Source: CAYPEK01 sp964409645 (GTDB lineage Bacteria > UBP15 > UBA6099). From it: a DNA stretch of 20,821 nucleotides. Every line of letters begins with the position of its first letter. The stretch's first letter is position 1. Where the stretch lies: positions 1-20,821 of the forward strand of contig CAYPEK010000075.1 of the NCBI GenBank assembly GCA_964409645.1. The letters are read 5' to 3'. Below the pieces are notes generated by a model that was not told the DNA's origin, ran no database searches, and saw only the letters and a list, made by a program, of their open reading frames with translations. The translations under genes and the position numbers were made by a program. Positions 8,387-15,378 of this stretch are shown piece after piece.

Positions 8387-8945
8387 AATAACCCGTGCTT
8401 TCATAGCAATAGAGGTGCCGGAGAATGTAAAGGCGCGTCTCGCGGAGATTCAGCGCGACTTTAAAAAACGCATGGGATCGGCAAGCTGGACGCGGCTACA
8501 GGGTTTCCATATCACTCTTAAGTTTCTAGGCAATATAGACGGCGCTCAGATAGATGCGCTGAAAAAAGCGCTCGCGGAACCATTTGCACAACCGGCATTC
8601 AAAGTTGCCATCGAACGCACTGGTATATTCCCGTCACCGCAAAAGGCGCGTGTGCTCTGGGCCGGAGTCGGCACCGGAGAGGACGGACTGCACGCACTCT
8701 ATTCCGAAGTTGAAGAAAGAGCGGCGGCTGTCGGTTTCGAGCGAGAGAAAAGACCATACACCGGACACCTTACGCTCGCAAGATTCAGAAATCCGTGCAT
8801 GATTATGCCGGCGCTCCTTGAAATGCGGCTGGACTGCCCGGAATTTGTGGCCGACCGCGTTGTGCTCTTCAAGAGTGAGCTAAATCCGGCCGGTTCCATA
8901 TACACGCCGCTCGCCGCTCGCGATTTGCGGCCAAGCAACGCATAA
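8361..8945 (+). CDS. thpR: RNA 2',3'-cyclic phosphodiesterase (2H family, ThpR/LigT-like)
   Basis: A 194-aa protein of the 2H phosphoesterase family. The two signature tetrapeptides are present: H50-I-T52 in FHITLKFLG and H136-L-T138 in GHLTLARF. RAFIAIEVPENVKARL near the N terminus and KSELNPAGSIYTPLA near the C terminus are also typical of ThpR. The family hydrolyses 2',3'-cyclic phosphate ends of RNA and can join tRNA halves in vitro. The start codon lies inside the end of the RelA/SpoT gene, and its TAA stop overlaps the ATG of the methyltransferase by one base, so the three genes form one transcript. The full family length is present and the catalytic residues are intact. Confidence 0.93.
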   Translation: MSCLQNESEITRAFIAIEVPENVKARLAEIQRDFKKRMGSASWTRLQGFHITLKFLGNIDGAQIDALKKALAEPFAQPAFKVAIERTGIFPSPQKARVLWAGVGTGEDGLHALYSEVEERAAAVGFEREKRPYTGHLTLARFRNPCMIMPALLEMRLDCPEFVADRVVLFKSELNPAGSIYTPLAARDLRPSNA

Positions 8946-9673
8946 TGGGATCTTCCTCAAACGACACACGCGCAAAATGCGCCGCCCTGTGGGAACGGCT
9001 CTACCCGAATGTGAAAAAGCCTGAGACACATCTGCGGGAATGGCACCGCGAGGCGGCTGCAGGCACTCTCGCATCTCTCGACGCCGGATGCGGCTCCGGC
9101 GGATCGATAGATCATGCGTCGGCGTTGCCGGACGCGGTGACGGTTGGGCTGGATATGGATTTTGAAGCGCTAAAAAGCAATCAGCGCGTGAAATATAAGG
9201 TTGTAGGGTCAGTGGAGGCGCTTCCGTTCGCTGACGACGCGTTCGGTCTCGTTACTTCGCAGTATGTTCTCGAACACATTGGGAACCCTACTGCGGCATT
9301 CGGCGAACTGGCGCGCGTATCGCGGCCCGGCGCACAGTTTCTTTTCATGACGACTAACTCTTCGAGCTACCTTGGGCTCGCGATCAGGCTAATCCCGGAG
9401 TCAGTTCAGTTCGCAATAAAGCGTCGGTTTCTGAAAATGTCCGAGAAGGAGTTGTATCCGGTCTATATGAGATGCAACACACCGCGCAAGCTCGAAAAAC
9501 TGCTTGGCGCCGTGGGTTTCGCCCGGCCCGACTTCATTTTCATAGGCGGCCCCTTCTATTTCTCATTCTCATACATATTGTTTCGGATGGCTGTACTGCT
9601 CGAACACATCACGGACGGAGTGCTGAAACCGCGCAAATTCTATATAGTCGGCCGCGCGAAAAAATCTGGATAG
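8945..9673 (+). CDS. Class I SAM-dependent methyltransferase
   Basis: A 242-aa protein with a Rossmann-type methyltransferase core (Methyltransf_11 type). Motif I is LDAGCGSGGS (about 45-54), the acidic end of strand 2 is in VGLDMDFEAL, PFADDAF follows, and SQYVLEHIGNP marks the strand-4 region. The C-terminal third has hydrophobic stretches (FYFSFSYILFRMAVLL), suggesting membrane contact. Related proteins act on small molecules, lipids or quinones; the substrate cannot be read from sequence. It is translationally coupled to thpR through TAATG and is the last gene of the operon. It has no obvious terminator before the palindrome at 9749. Confidence 0.88.
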   Translation: MGSSSNDTRAKCAALWERLYPNVKKPETHLREWHREAAAGTLASLDAGCGSGGSIDHASALPDAVTVGLDMDFEALKSNQRVKYKVVGSVEALPFADDAFGLVTSQYVLEHIGNPTAAFGELARVSRPGAQFLFMTTNSSSYLGLAIRLIPESVQFAIKRRFLKMSEKELYPVYMRCNTPRKLEKLLGAVGFARPDFIFIGGPFYFSFSYILFRMAVLLEHITDGVLKPRKFYIVGRAKKSG

Positions 9674-9748
9674 AGATACATAATTACATATTTCTTTATG
9701 GGCAAGATAGATTTTCCGTTAATCCGTTGCGCAATTTCATCCTTCACC

Positions 9749-9852
9749 GTGACCGCTTGCTGACGCGCGCGGCTCCGTTAAAAACACTAATCATTTACGG
9801 GTATTGAAATGAGCGAAGCGAATCCGAGCCGCGCGCGTCAGCAAGCGGTCAC
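9749..9852. repeat. 27-bp perfect inverted repeat with 50-bp loop (REP/MITE-like)
   Basis: The arms 9749-9775 and 9826-9852 are exact reverse complements over 27 bp. The left arm begins GTGACCGCTTGCTGACGCGC and ends in CGGCTC. Repeats of this flavour (CCGCTTGCTGACGC followed by GCGGCTC) are, to my knowledge, dispersed palindromic elements in several bacterial groups. It lies downstream of the methyltransferase gene and could also stop or stabilise that transcript. Confidence 0.75.
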
Positions 9853-9905
9853 AGTACACATCTAATCTTATTAACTATAAATATCTAAGGGTGCGGCCAA
9901 ACTGC

Positions 9906-9962
9906 GTGCCATGTACAAAACGTTGTTTTTTGTACATGAGATTAAGACAATGTCATTGCGGG
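9906..9962. repeat. Dispersed repeat copy A (CATGTACAAAA hairpin)
   Basis: This roughly 57-bp segment recurs at 12684-12738 in the same orientation with few differences. Both begin GTGCCATGTACAAA and end ACAATGTCATTGCGGG. Inside, CATGTACAAAA (9910-9920) and TTTTGTACATG (9928-9938) form an 11-bp hairpin. The rest of 9963-10060 holds no gene. It contains a run of C residues and the fragment CGCAGAGCGTGGGAACGAT, which looks like further repeat debris. Confidence 0.7.
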
Positions 9963-10060
9963 AGAGGAGCACGCGGAAGCATCTGAAGACGCATTCCCCC
10001 CCCCGCAGAGCGTGGGAACGATTAAAAATCCGGCTGAGACTCATATTTATCCGGACGCGT

Positions 10061-11197
10061 TTACAATTTTGTAAGTATGAAATGAACTATCGACTGCTTG
10101 AGTATCATCGTGAGAATTATCCCGCATAGCATGAGAGGCGCGAAAGGCATCGTACGGTAAACCTCGATTCTGTGTTCCGTGTCGAGCCGCTCGCATATAA
10201 GCGTAACCTGCTCCGCCGAGAGGCCGTCCATGAAAACGTTCTGCAACTCCCCGTCGTCCTTCAGTAGTTCTATCGCCTTTTCCGTAGGCACCATGCCCGT
10301 TTTGAGGTCCCCCACCCGTACTTGAAACGCGTCTTTCTGCTTGAGGTACATCTCGATCAGCCCTCGAAAAACGCCGGCGAACAGCATGAACGCGGCAATC
10401 GTTTTCGCGTTGCGTGCAGCCGACTGCGGGTTTCGCGCCGCAACCGCCGCCAGCGCCGCCGCCGGGATCAGCGCAAGTACCCATATTTTAAGCTTGGGCC
10501 GCTTCTCGAACAATTTGTCGAGCCACATCGACACCGGCTTCATCACCGCGAACATGAAAACGATGACGAATATGCTGATAAGCAATTGCGCGTCGCGGCC
10601 TCTAATCGATTCCCGGAGCGGTTTCACCGCGATATAAATCAGGTTGAACATCACGAACATGCAAACAATTATGTGCCACCGGCCCGAAACCGCCTTCCAC
10701 ATATCTTCTAATGAAGCTCCGGCAGTTGCTTTTGCGGAACCGCTGCCCGCCACCGCGCCGATAAGTATCCTTGGCAGCACAAACACCAGCGCGCATGCGA
10801 AAATGTTTATCAGCAGATTGAACGACGGGAAATATTCGACATAACCCTTTGAGTAGAAATCGAGAGGGAGCAGAAACGCGGCGACAGCGAACAATTTCGC
10901 GTCACCCGCAGTCCATGCCGACATTTTCCACAGTACGAAACCGCAGACAAAAGCGATCACCGCATTTAGAAGGAGCTTACCGATATAGGCGAAATTCAGC
11001 GCTCCCTCTCCCGCTGTTGCTTTGAAATACACAATGAAAACCGCGTGAAGGACGACACCGGCTATGAAGCCGGCGGCGATTGTCTTGTTCGGGATTTTGC
11101 CGCGTTTGTAGTCGCTGACAGCGGCCGACGCGCCGACCAGCAACGCCAGCGCCGCGAAAACATACATCGGCAGTTGTTCCATTCGAAGCCCGAACAT
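10061..11197 (-). CDS. A24-type prepilin peptidase-like integral membrane protein
   Basis: A 378-aa polytopic protein. Both catalytic Asp motifs of the A24 aspartic peptidases are present: D29 in SDYKRGKIPN and D99 in TAGDAKLF. It lacks the N-terminal methyltransferase domain with CxxC pairs found in PilD/GspO, so it is closer to CpaA/TadV or preflagellin-peptidase types. It is much longer than those (usually 150-250 aa): after the core there are two or three more membrane segments (about 180-270) and a C-terminal soluble region with a KTGMVPTEKAIELL stretch, ending in another hydrophobic segment. Such long A24 variants are known from other uncultured lineages but are not well characterised (inference). 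No pilin or secretion genes are adjacent. The start is uncertain; ATGs at 11182 and 11167 are alternatives. Confidence 0.85.
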   Translation of the reverse strand: MFGLRMEQLPMYVFAALALLVGASAAVSDYKRGKIPNKTIAAGFIAGVVLHAVFIVYFKATAGEGALNFAYIGKLLLNAVIAFVCGFVLWKMSAWTAGDAKLFAVAAFLLPLDFYSKGYVEYFPSFNLLINIFACALVFVLPRILIGAVAGSGSAKATAGASLEDMWKAVSGRWHIIVCMFVMFNLIYIAVKPLRESIRGRDAQLLISIFVIVFMFAVMKPVSMWLDKLFEKRPKLKIWVLALIPAAALAAVAARNPQSAARNAKTIAAFMLFAGVFRGLIEMYLKQKDAFQVRVGDLKTGMVPTEKAIELLKDDGELQNVFMDGLSAEQVTLICERLDTEHRIEVYRTMPFAPLMLCGIILTMILKQSIVHFILTKL

Positions 11198-11405
11198 TTC
11201 ACCGGAATTTTAGCACAACTGTATATGAGTGTCTCCGTGCGCACCAATTCGCCAGTTCAAGCCTGCTCGCCGGATCAGAACATTCCATCATATAATTGCT
11301 ATTTTGCTACCATTATTGTAAATCAGATTTTTTCAACAGCTACCACTTTCCCCGTTTTTACTCGCCCCCCCCGGTTTCCAGTTTCGTTAGCGCGGGTTTT
11401 CCATC
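11198..11405. other. Gene-free spacer upstream of the A24 gene
   Basis: No coding potential is convincing here. On the minus strand a TATGAT hexamer near 11290 and TAAAAT near 11210 are weak -10 candidates for the A24 gene; neither has a good -35. A run of eight C residues occurs near 11367. Confidence 0.3.
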
Positions 11406-11534
11406 AGATAGTCGCATCCCGCCGTTGTAAAATCTTTTTTGTAGGGCGGGGTGCCGATCAGCTATAGCCGTATCCCGCCCACCGCAATATAAAAATATGT
11501 AGGGCGGGGTCGCCGCACCCCGCCGACGTAACGC
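11406..11534. repeat. REP-type array upstream of the RAYT gene (three to four arms)
   Basis: Two diverged tandem units of about 60 bp each run from CATCCCGCC or TATCCCGCC to TGTAGGGCGGGGT. The last unit (11496-11534) contains the hairpin GCGGGGT-CGCCG-CACCCCGC and recurs almost exactly, inverted, at 12061-12099. GGGCGGG and CCCGCCC arms alternate, as in bacterial interspersed mosaic elements. Elements with a GTAGGGCGGGGT core are commonly linked to RAYT transposases. Confidence 0.8.
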
Positions 11535-11565
11535 ATTGACCTCTATCACATTTTATCCCAGCATC

Positions 11566-12057
11566 TCACCTTGTAATTCTCTTATAAGCAAACAAACTTA
11601 TCTCTCCCTGATAAGGCCAATCCTCCGCACTCTCGCAAAGCCCCGCCCTAACCGGATTATCGAGCACATATTTCCACTTATCATGATACGATTCATTACC
11701 TCTTAACAAATGATCGAAAAACTCATTCTGCCAGAGTTTCCCGTCGAATCCTTTCTCAACTGCTCTTGCGTGCGTCCATTTCTTAAAATCCCGTATAAAA
11801 TTAGATAGAGGCTTTTCATTTTTCATCGGGGAGGCAAAAAAATGAATATGATCGGGCATAATAACAAAACGACCTATTGCCCATCCGTGCCGCTCTTCAC
11901 ATTCCCGGAAACATTCAATTATCTCATCTGCAACATCAGGACATGCAAGTTTATTCTGCCTACGGTATGTTGTTATTGTAATAAAAAAAACCGGTGCATG
12001 ATAATCCAGCAACAACATTTCAGGGTGTTTGAGATGTTTTCTCCGAGGCAGTTCCAT
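11566..12057 (-). CDS. REP-associated tyrosine transposase (RAYT, Y1_Tnp)
   Basis: A 163-aa single-strand DNA transposase-like HUH protein. The two metal-binding histidines are H70 and H72 in VIMPDHIHFF. The family-typical downstream block FDHLLRGNESYHDKWKYVLDNPVRAGL is present, with Y130 (KYVLDNP) the likely catalytic tyrosine and Y124 an alternative. Residues 20-35 (HAPVFFITITTYRRQN) match the usual first strand. RAYTs process REP palindromes and are thought to spread them. Inverted REP copies lie on both sides (11496-11534 and 12061-12099), as expected for an active or recently active unit. The reading frame is intact. Codon use is more AT-rich than in its neighbours, consistent with transfer. 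Confidence 0.93.
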   Translation of the reverse strand: MELPRRKHLKHPEMLLLDYHAPVFFITITTYRRQNKLACPDVADEIIECFRECEERHGWAIGRFVIMPDHIHFFASPMKNEKPLSNFIRDFKKWTHARAVEKGFDGKLWQNEFFDHLLRGNESYHDKWKYVLDNPVRAGLCESAEDWPYQGEISLFAYKRITR

Positions 12058-12060
12058 ATG

Positions 12061-12099
12061 GCGATACGTCTGCGGGGTTCGGCGACCCCGCCCTACATA
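12061..12099. repeat. REP copy on the other side of the RAYT gene (inverted)
   Basis: The reverse complement of this 39-bp segment matches 11496-11534 with three mismatches. Both contain TATGTAGGGCGGGGTCGCCG followed by a complementary CCCCGC arm. The two copies therefore face each other across the transposase gene, marking the element's borders. Confidence 0.85.
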
Positions 12100-12191
12100 T
12101 ACAAATTACTTCTTTTAATCAACAAATATCTGACCTTAATCCCCTCATAATTATTTTTGTCCTTATTCCCGGCCCGCCCCCAATTTATTCC

Positions 12192-12380
12192 TTAACTAAA
12201 TGATAATATTAGCAGTATTATCCCGCATAGTATAAAAAAATATGGTGAGTATTTTATTCTATAAATATTAGCTCTAGGATAAATAGTTTTTAACCTCTGT
12301 ATGATCTTGTCTCTAACTATAAACATACATATTCCAGCAATTATATATAGCCCTCCACAAGCAAGCATAAATGTACGCAT
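12192..12380 (-). CDS. Small two-segment membrane protein, unknown function
   Basis: A 62-aa protein with two predicted membrane segments: about residues 4-22 (FMLACGGLYIIAGICMFIV) and 45-61 (PYFFILCGIILLILSF), joined by a basic loop (RDKIIQRLKTIYPRANIYRIKY). A GAGG site 7 nt before the ATG supports translation. No family is recognised. It stands alone between the RAYT unit and a repeat-rich gene-free region. Confidence 0.6.
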   Translation of the reverse strand: MRTFMLACGGLYIIAGICMFIVRDKIIQRLKTIYPRANIYRIKYSPYFFILCGIILLILSFS

Positions 12381-12683
12381 TATTTTGCCTCTAATACAAA
12401 TAATTCGGAATAATTCGGGGTCAGGCCGGGAATGACGCCAAAAAGTGAGTCGTCATTTGCTACGACGATACTATGGACGATGGGGCTGTTGACGATAGGC
12501 ATTATATTATCAGGCCACCTCTTATCTTCTTTTCAAGTTGCTTTTCCTTGAACTTTTATACGATATTCGTGAACTTACCTACCCTTTCACGCCTTGTCCG
12601 TAATTCTTGTTCTTTGTAGCTATGGTGTTGCTTAATATCAATTGTAACATGTTAATTACGTTCTGGAAAGATGGTCAATCCGT
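12381..12683. other. Gene-free region, left part
   Basis: No gene or RNA is recognised. The decamer AATAATTCGG occurs twice in tandem near 12398-12417, followed by GGGGTCAGGCC, which resembles repeat debris seen near RAYT genes. Short inverted pairs (TGACG/CGTCA near 12435-12455, TTCAAG/CTTGAA near 12532-12555) are present but weak. Confidence 0.3.
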
Positions 12684-12738
12684 GTGCCATGTACAAAGTT
12701 TTGTTTTGTACATGAGATAAAAACAATGTCATTGCGGG
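12684..12738. repeat. Dispersed repeat copy B (CATGTACAAA hairpin)
   Basis: Second copy of the element at 9906-9962, in the same orientation. The arms CATGTACAAA (12688-12697) and TTTGTACATG (12705-12714) form a hairpin, followed by the shared tail ACAATGTCATTGCGGG. Two copies 2.8 kb apart suggest a dispersed family in this genome. Confidence 0.7.
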
Positions 12739-12829
12739 CAAGCCCTTTGGCGCGATACGTCGGCGGGGAGTTCATCCTAACTTGTTGATCTTTTACCCCG
12801 GCCGTTTTTTTACCCACATTCGATTTTTA

Positions 12830-12892
12830 GGGGCGTCGAGGGCGCGGCGTCGCCGCCGCCGGGGCGCCGCCGGGGCGCGCCGCCCCTTTTTT
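12830..12892 (+). terminator. Very GC-rich hairpin followed by seven T
   Basis: GGGGCG (12830-12835) pairs with CGCCCC (12880-12885), directly followed by T7 (12886-12892). The enclosed 44 bases are almost pure G and C and can form more pairs. This has the form of an intrinsic terminator for rightward transcription, yet no rightward gene precedes it. It may end an unseen RNA or be part of a larger element with the adjacent array. Confidence 0.4.
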
Positions 12893-12900
12893 TGCCTTTT

Positions 12901-12988
12901 TTACGTATAACTTACGTATTATTCACATACTATTTACGTATTAGATACGTACTTTATACACATTGTTTACGTACAGTTTACGTATCGT
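12901..12988. repeat. Eight tandem 11-bp units with a TACGTA core
   Basis: Eight contiguous units of exactly 11 bp, consensus TTACGTAYNNT, begin at 12901, 12912, 12923, 12934, 12945, 12956, 12967 and 12978. Five units start with the exact TTACGTA and one with ATACGTA; the third and sixth are degenerate (TCACATA, ATACACA). The core is a 6-bp palindrome and positions 8-11 vary. The period is about one DNA helical turn, so all cores face the same side of the helix. This suits a cooperative protein-binding array; it is not CRISPR and is not coding, since 11 is not a multiple of 3. Confidence 0.85.
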
Positions 12989-12995
12989 ATTTTCG

Positions 12996-13025
12996 CCCTT
13001 AAACGGCAGTATTGCCGTTTAAGGG
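12996..13025. repeat. Perfect 13-bp hairpin next to the 11-bp array
   Basis: CCCTTAAACGGCA (12996-13008) and TGCCGTTTAAGGG (13013-13025) pair perfectly around a GTAT loop. It begins 8 bp after the 11-bp array ends. No T-run follows in either direction, so a plain terminator is unlikely. The remaining 13026-13163 lies downstream of the beta-helix gene, with only a weak TTCA/TGAA and ATATCC/GGATAT inverted pair near 13078-13107. Confidence 0.75.
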
Positions 13026-13163
13026 GCTTTAAGAAAGGCGGGGATTCTCGCCGCACTCCAAGGCGCTTCGCGCAACATATCCTTCAATCACTGAAGATCG
13101 GATATCCCAAACTAACCTTGCTCCTTAGAAAAAACGCTTTGTCCATGCTAAACGATATATAAA

Positions 13164-15305
13164 TTAGTTGCTTTTAAGTTTCTTGGTCGGCCCGATTTTC
13201 TCGAACGGGATTTGCTTGAATCCGATCTTGAACGCCGGCGAATCGGGCCGCAGGCGGAAATCCTGATGCGCAAAGTCAACAAATTTCGGGTCGGAGGTTT
13301 CGAGGTTGTCCTCGATTTTCTCCCATGCCGGGTCAACTTCTTTATAGAGCATCAGCCAGCTTCCGCCGACGGATATGTTGCGCGTCACGACGTTTCCCTT
13401 CGGCGCTCCGGGGTCGTCGTCCATGTACTTCAGCAGTTCCGGGTAGCGGGTGCTGTAGGGCGGATTTTTGTAGTTCATGTCGTTCAGGCGATTAACCATA
13501 ACACCGCCTTCCATCGCGGTGTCCTTCGCCCAGTTGAGTCCGCGCGCGTCGATCATCACTCCCGGCCAGCAGTCGATGAAGATGTTGTTTTCGACTGTGT
13601 TGTCGCGCCCGCCGCCTATGAAAACACACCTGCTCGCCTTATAGAACACATTTCCGTAAACGATCGAGCCGCTCGACATGTCGTCGAGATAGACCGCGTT
13701 CGAGCCGACTCCGAGCGCACTTTCGCTATAACCGCGCAGACTGCGGATGTGGTGAAAATAGTTGAACTGGATTCTGTTGCCGCGCGTTGTCCAATCGCGC
13801 CCCATATAAAACGCCCCGACATCCTCCGTATCGTAGTTGGCGTCGTTGATCTCGTTGTATTCGATTATATGTTCGTTGCCGCCGAGGCCGATCACCTCGT
13901 GCGGCGAGTCGTGCAGGTGATTGTGGGCGATCCGGTTCCCTACTCCGTATATCCACACTGCCGGGCAGTACGTTCGCACCCAGCGCCCCACTGTGTGTAT
14001 GTCGCTGTTTGTCACATAATTGCCACCGGGGATGAGCGTTTTGCGGTCGCCGCCGTTTAGGACAACGCCTCCGTTGCCCGTCTGATAGACCTCGCATCGG
14101 TCCACGCCGTTGTTCGTGCCGCCACGAATATTTATGCCTTCTGTGCCTACGTTCCTCACCGTACAGTCCGCAATGAGATTGCCTGATCCGCCGGAGACGA
14201 CAATGCCTTCCGCGCGTGTCGCCTCGACCGTGATTCCGCGCAACTCGACGTTCACAGTGCCGTTCAGCAACACCGCCGGGGCGTCCAGAACCGACGCGAT
14301 GATCTCGGTGCCCTGTTTCATCCGCTCGCGCGGCCATACGTAGAGCACGCCCGACGCGCGGTCGAGATACCACTCTCCCGGCGCGTCCAGCTCCTCGAAC
14401 ACGTTCATGAAATAATAGCGGCGATCCGGCGTGTACCCATACACGCCCGGCTCCGCTGTCGTTATCCAGCGGCCCTTCGTGTCGATGTTCGTGACCTTTT
14501 CATACGAGTCGGCCCAGTTATATTTCCAGTAGCCGTGCACCCAGATGTCGTCCGAGGGCGCCCAGCCGGAGGGCCGGTTGCCCGTGTAAGAAAAGCGTTT
14601 AGCGTCCTCGCCTTTGGGCTCCGGATATTTGCCGTCCATCCACGGCGCCTGCGCTTGCCACGTCTTCATTCCCGGCACGAGTTTGATCTGCGCCCAATCT
14701 CCGTTCGGCCAACGAGCAATCTCCATCGGCAGGCCATCAATAAAAAGCTCGATCGCCGCGTTGTTCGACGGTCCGCCGAAACCGCGCTTCTTAATCGTTC
14801 CATAATCAGTTATCCCGTGTGATTTCAGATCGACGTGAAGCACGTTGGCGCGCGCGTCCGGACTCAAGCGGTCAAGCACGGACTGATCCGTGACAGGCGC
14901 AAACCACGCCGGGTCGAGCTTTACACCACCTATAAAACGCGGCTTTTCGTTCTTGTATGCACGATATGCCACCCCTTTGTCCGCAGCGTTAAGCTCAAAA
15001 GTCTTCTTTAAGAAATAGTACCCGCCGCGAAAGAGGACGACCGCGCCGCCCTTTTTCTTCAATGATTTAGCCGCGGCTCTGGCAGCGTCGCGTGCACGTT
15101 CCGGAGTGGCGAACGGGCCGTCCTTGCGGGCGGAGTTCGGATCCGCGAGACGGCCGCTCCACGAGTCGTTGCCTTTCGGCGACACATAAAAGACCGCGAC
15201 CTTCACCGTGCCCGCTCCTTTTTTAGCCGATAGGCAAACACCGGAGATGAATGATAAAGCAAAAAGGGAAAACAACGATGCTATAACGACAACGTTTCTT
15301 TTCAT
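13164..15305 (-). CDS. Secreted right-handed parallel beta-helix protein
   Basis: A 713-aa exported protein with a signal peptide at about 1-26 (VVVIASLFSLFALSFISGVC). The mature N terminus reads FYVSPKGNDSWSGRLADP, then FATPERARDAAR and VLFRGGYYFLKKTFEL, the usual opening of secreted beta-helix polysaccharide-active proteins (resembling GH141 and pectate-lyase-like groups). Repeating coils are visible from about 370 to 590: NVELRGITVEATRAEGIVV, GNLIADCTVRNV, GINIRGGTNNGVDRCEVYQTG, NRIAHNHLHDSPHEVIGLGG, HIIEYNEINDANYDTEDVGAFYMG, GSIVYGNVFYKA, NTVENNIFIDCW. It probably binds or cleaves an extracellular glycan; the activity is not deducible. The TPR gene precedes it with a 73-bp gap carrying a hairpin. 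Confidence 0.88.
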   Translation of the reverse strand: MKRNVVVIASLFSLFALSFISGVCLSAKKGAGTVKVAVFYVSPKGNDSWSGRLADPNSARKDGPFATPERARDAARAAAKSLKKKGGAVVLFRGGYYFLKKTFELNAADKGVAYRAYKNEKPRFIGGVKLDPAWFAPVTDQSVLDRLSPDARANVLHVDLKSHGITDYGTIKKRGFGGPSNNAAIELFIDGLPMEIARWPNGDWAQIKLVPGMKTWQAQAPWMDGKYPEPKGEDAKRFSYTGNRPSGWAPSDDIWVHGYWKYNWADSYEKVTNIDTKGRWITTAEPGVYGYTPDRRYYFMNVFEELDAPGEWYLDRASGVLYVWPRERMKQGTEIIASVLDAPAVLLNGTVNVELRGITVEATRAEGIVVSGGSGNLIADCTVRNVGTEGINIRGGTNNGVDRCEVYQTGNGGVVLNGGDRKTLIPGGNYVTNSDIHTVGRWVRTYCPAVWIYGVGNRIAHNHLHDSPHEVIGLGGNEHIIEYNEINDANYDTEDVGAFYMGRDWTTRGNRIQFNYFHHIRSLRGYSESALGVGSNAVYLDDMSSGSIVYGNVFYKASRCVFIGGGRDNTVENNIFIDCWPGVMIDARGLNWAKDTAMEGGVMVNRLNDMNYKNPPYSTRYPELLKYMDDDPGAPKGNVVTRNISVGGSWLMLYKEVDPAWEKIEDNLETSDPKFVDFAHQDFRLRPDSPAFKIGFKQIPFEKIGPTKKLKSN

Positions 15306-15318
15306 GGATATCTCTCTC

Positions 15319-15338
15319 CGCGCGAAGCGTTTCGCGCG
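15319..15338 (-). promoter_or_regulatory. 8-bp GC hairpin just upstream of the beta-helix start
   Basis: CGCGCGAA and TTCGCGCG pair around a 4-nt loop, immediately upstream of the GGAGAG ribosome-site region of the beta-helix gene. In the minus-strand transcript it sits between the TPR and beta-helix genes and could modulate translation or mRNA processing. On the plus strand it is followed by a T-rich stretch, so a terminator in that direction is an alternative. Confidence 0.4.
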
Positions 15339-15378
15339 CTTTTATTTTCGTATGTCGGGTAATATCGCTGCCCGGAAA

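Noticed and set aside
12901..12988. CRISPR array
   Set aside because: Units are 11 bp with no unique spacers and no cas genes are near; a CRISPR needs 23-50 bp repeats with spacers.
13212..14060. 282-aa open frame on the + strand
   Set aside because: It lies opposite the beta-helix gene, whose repeated coils and signal peptide are convincing; the + frame has no recognisable domain.
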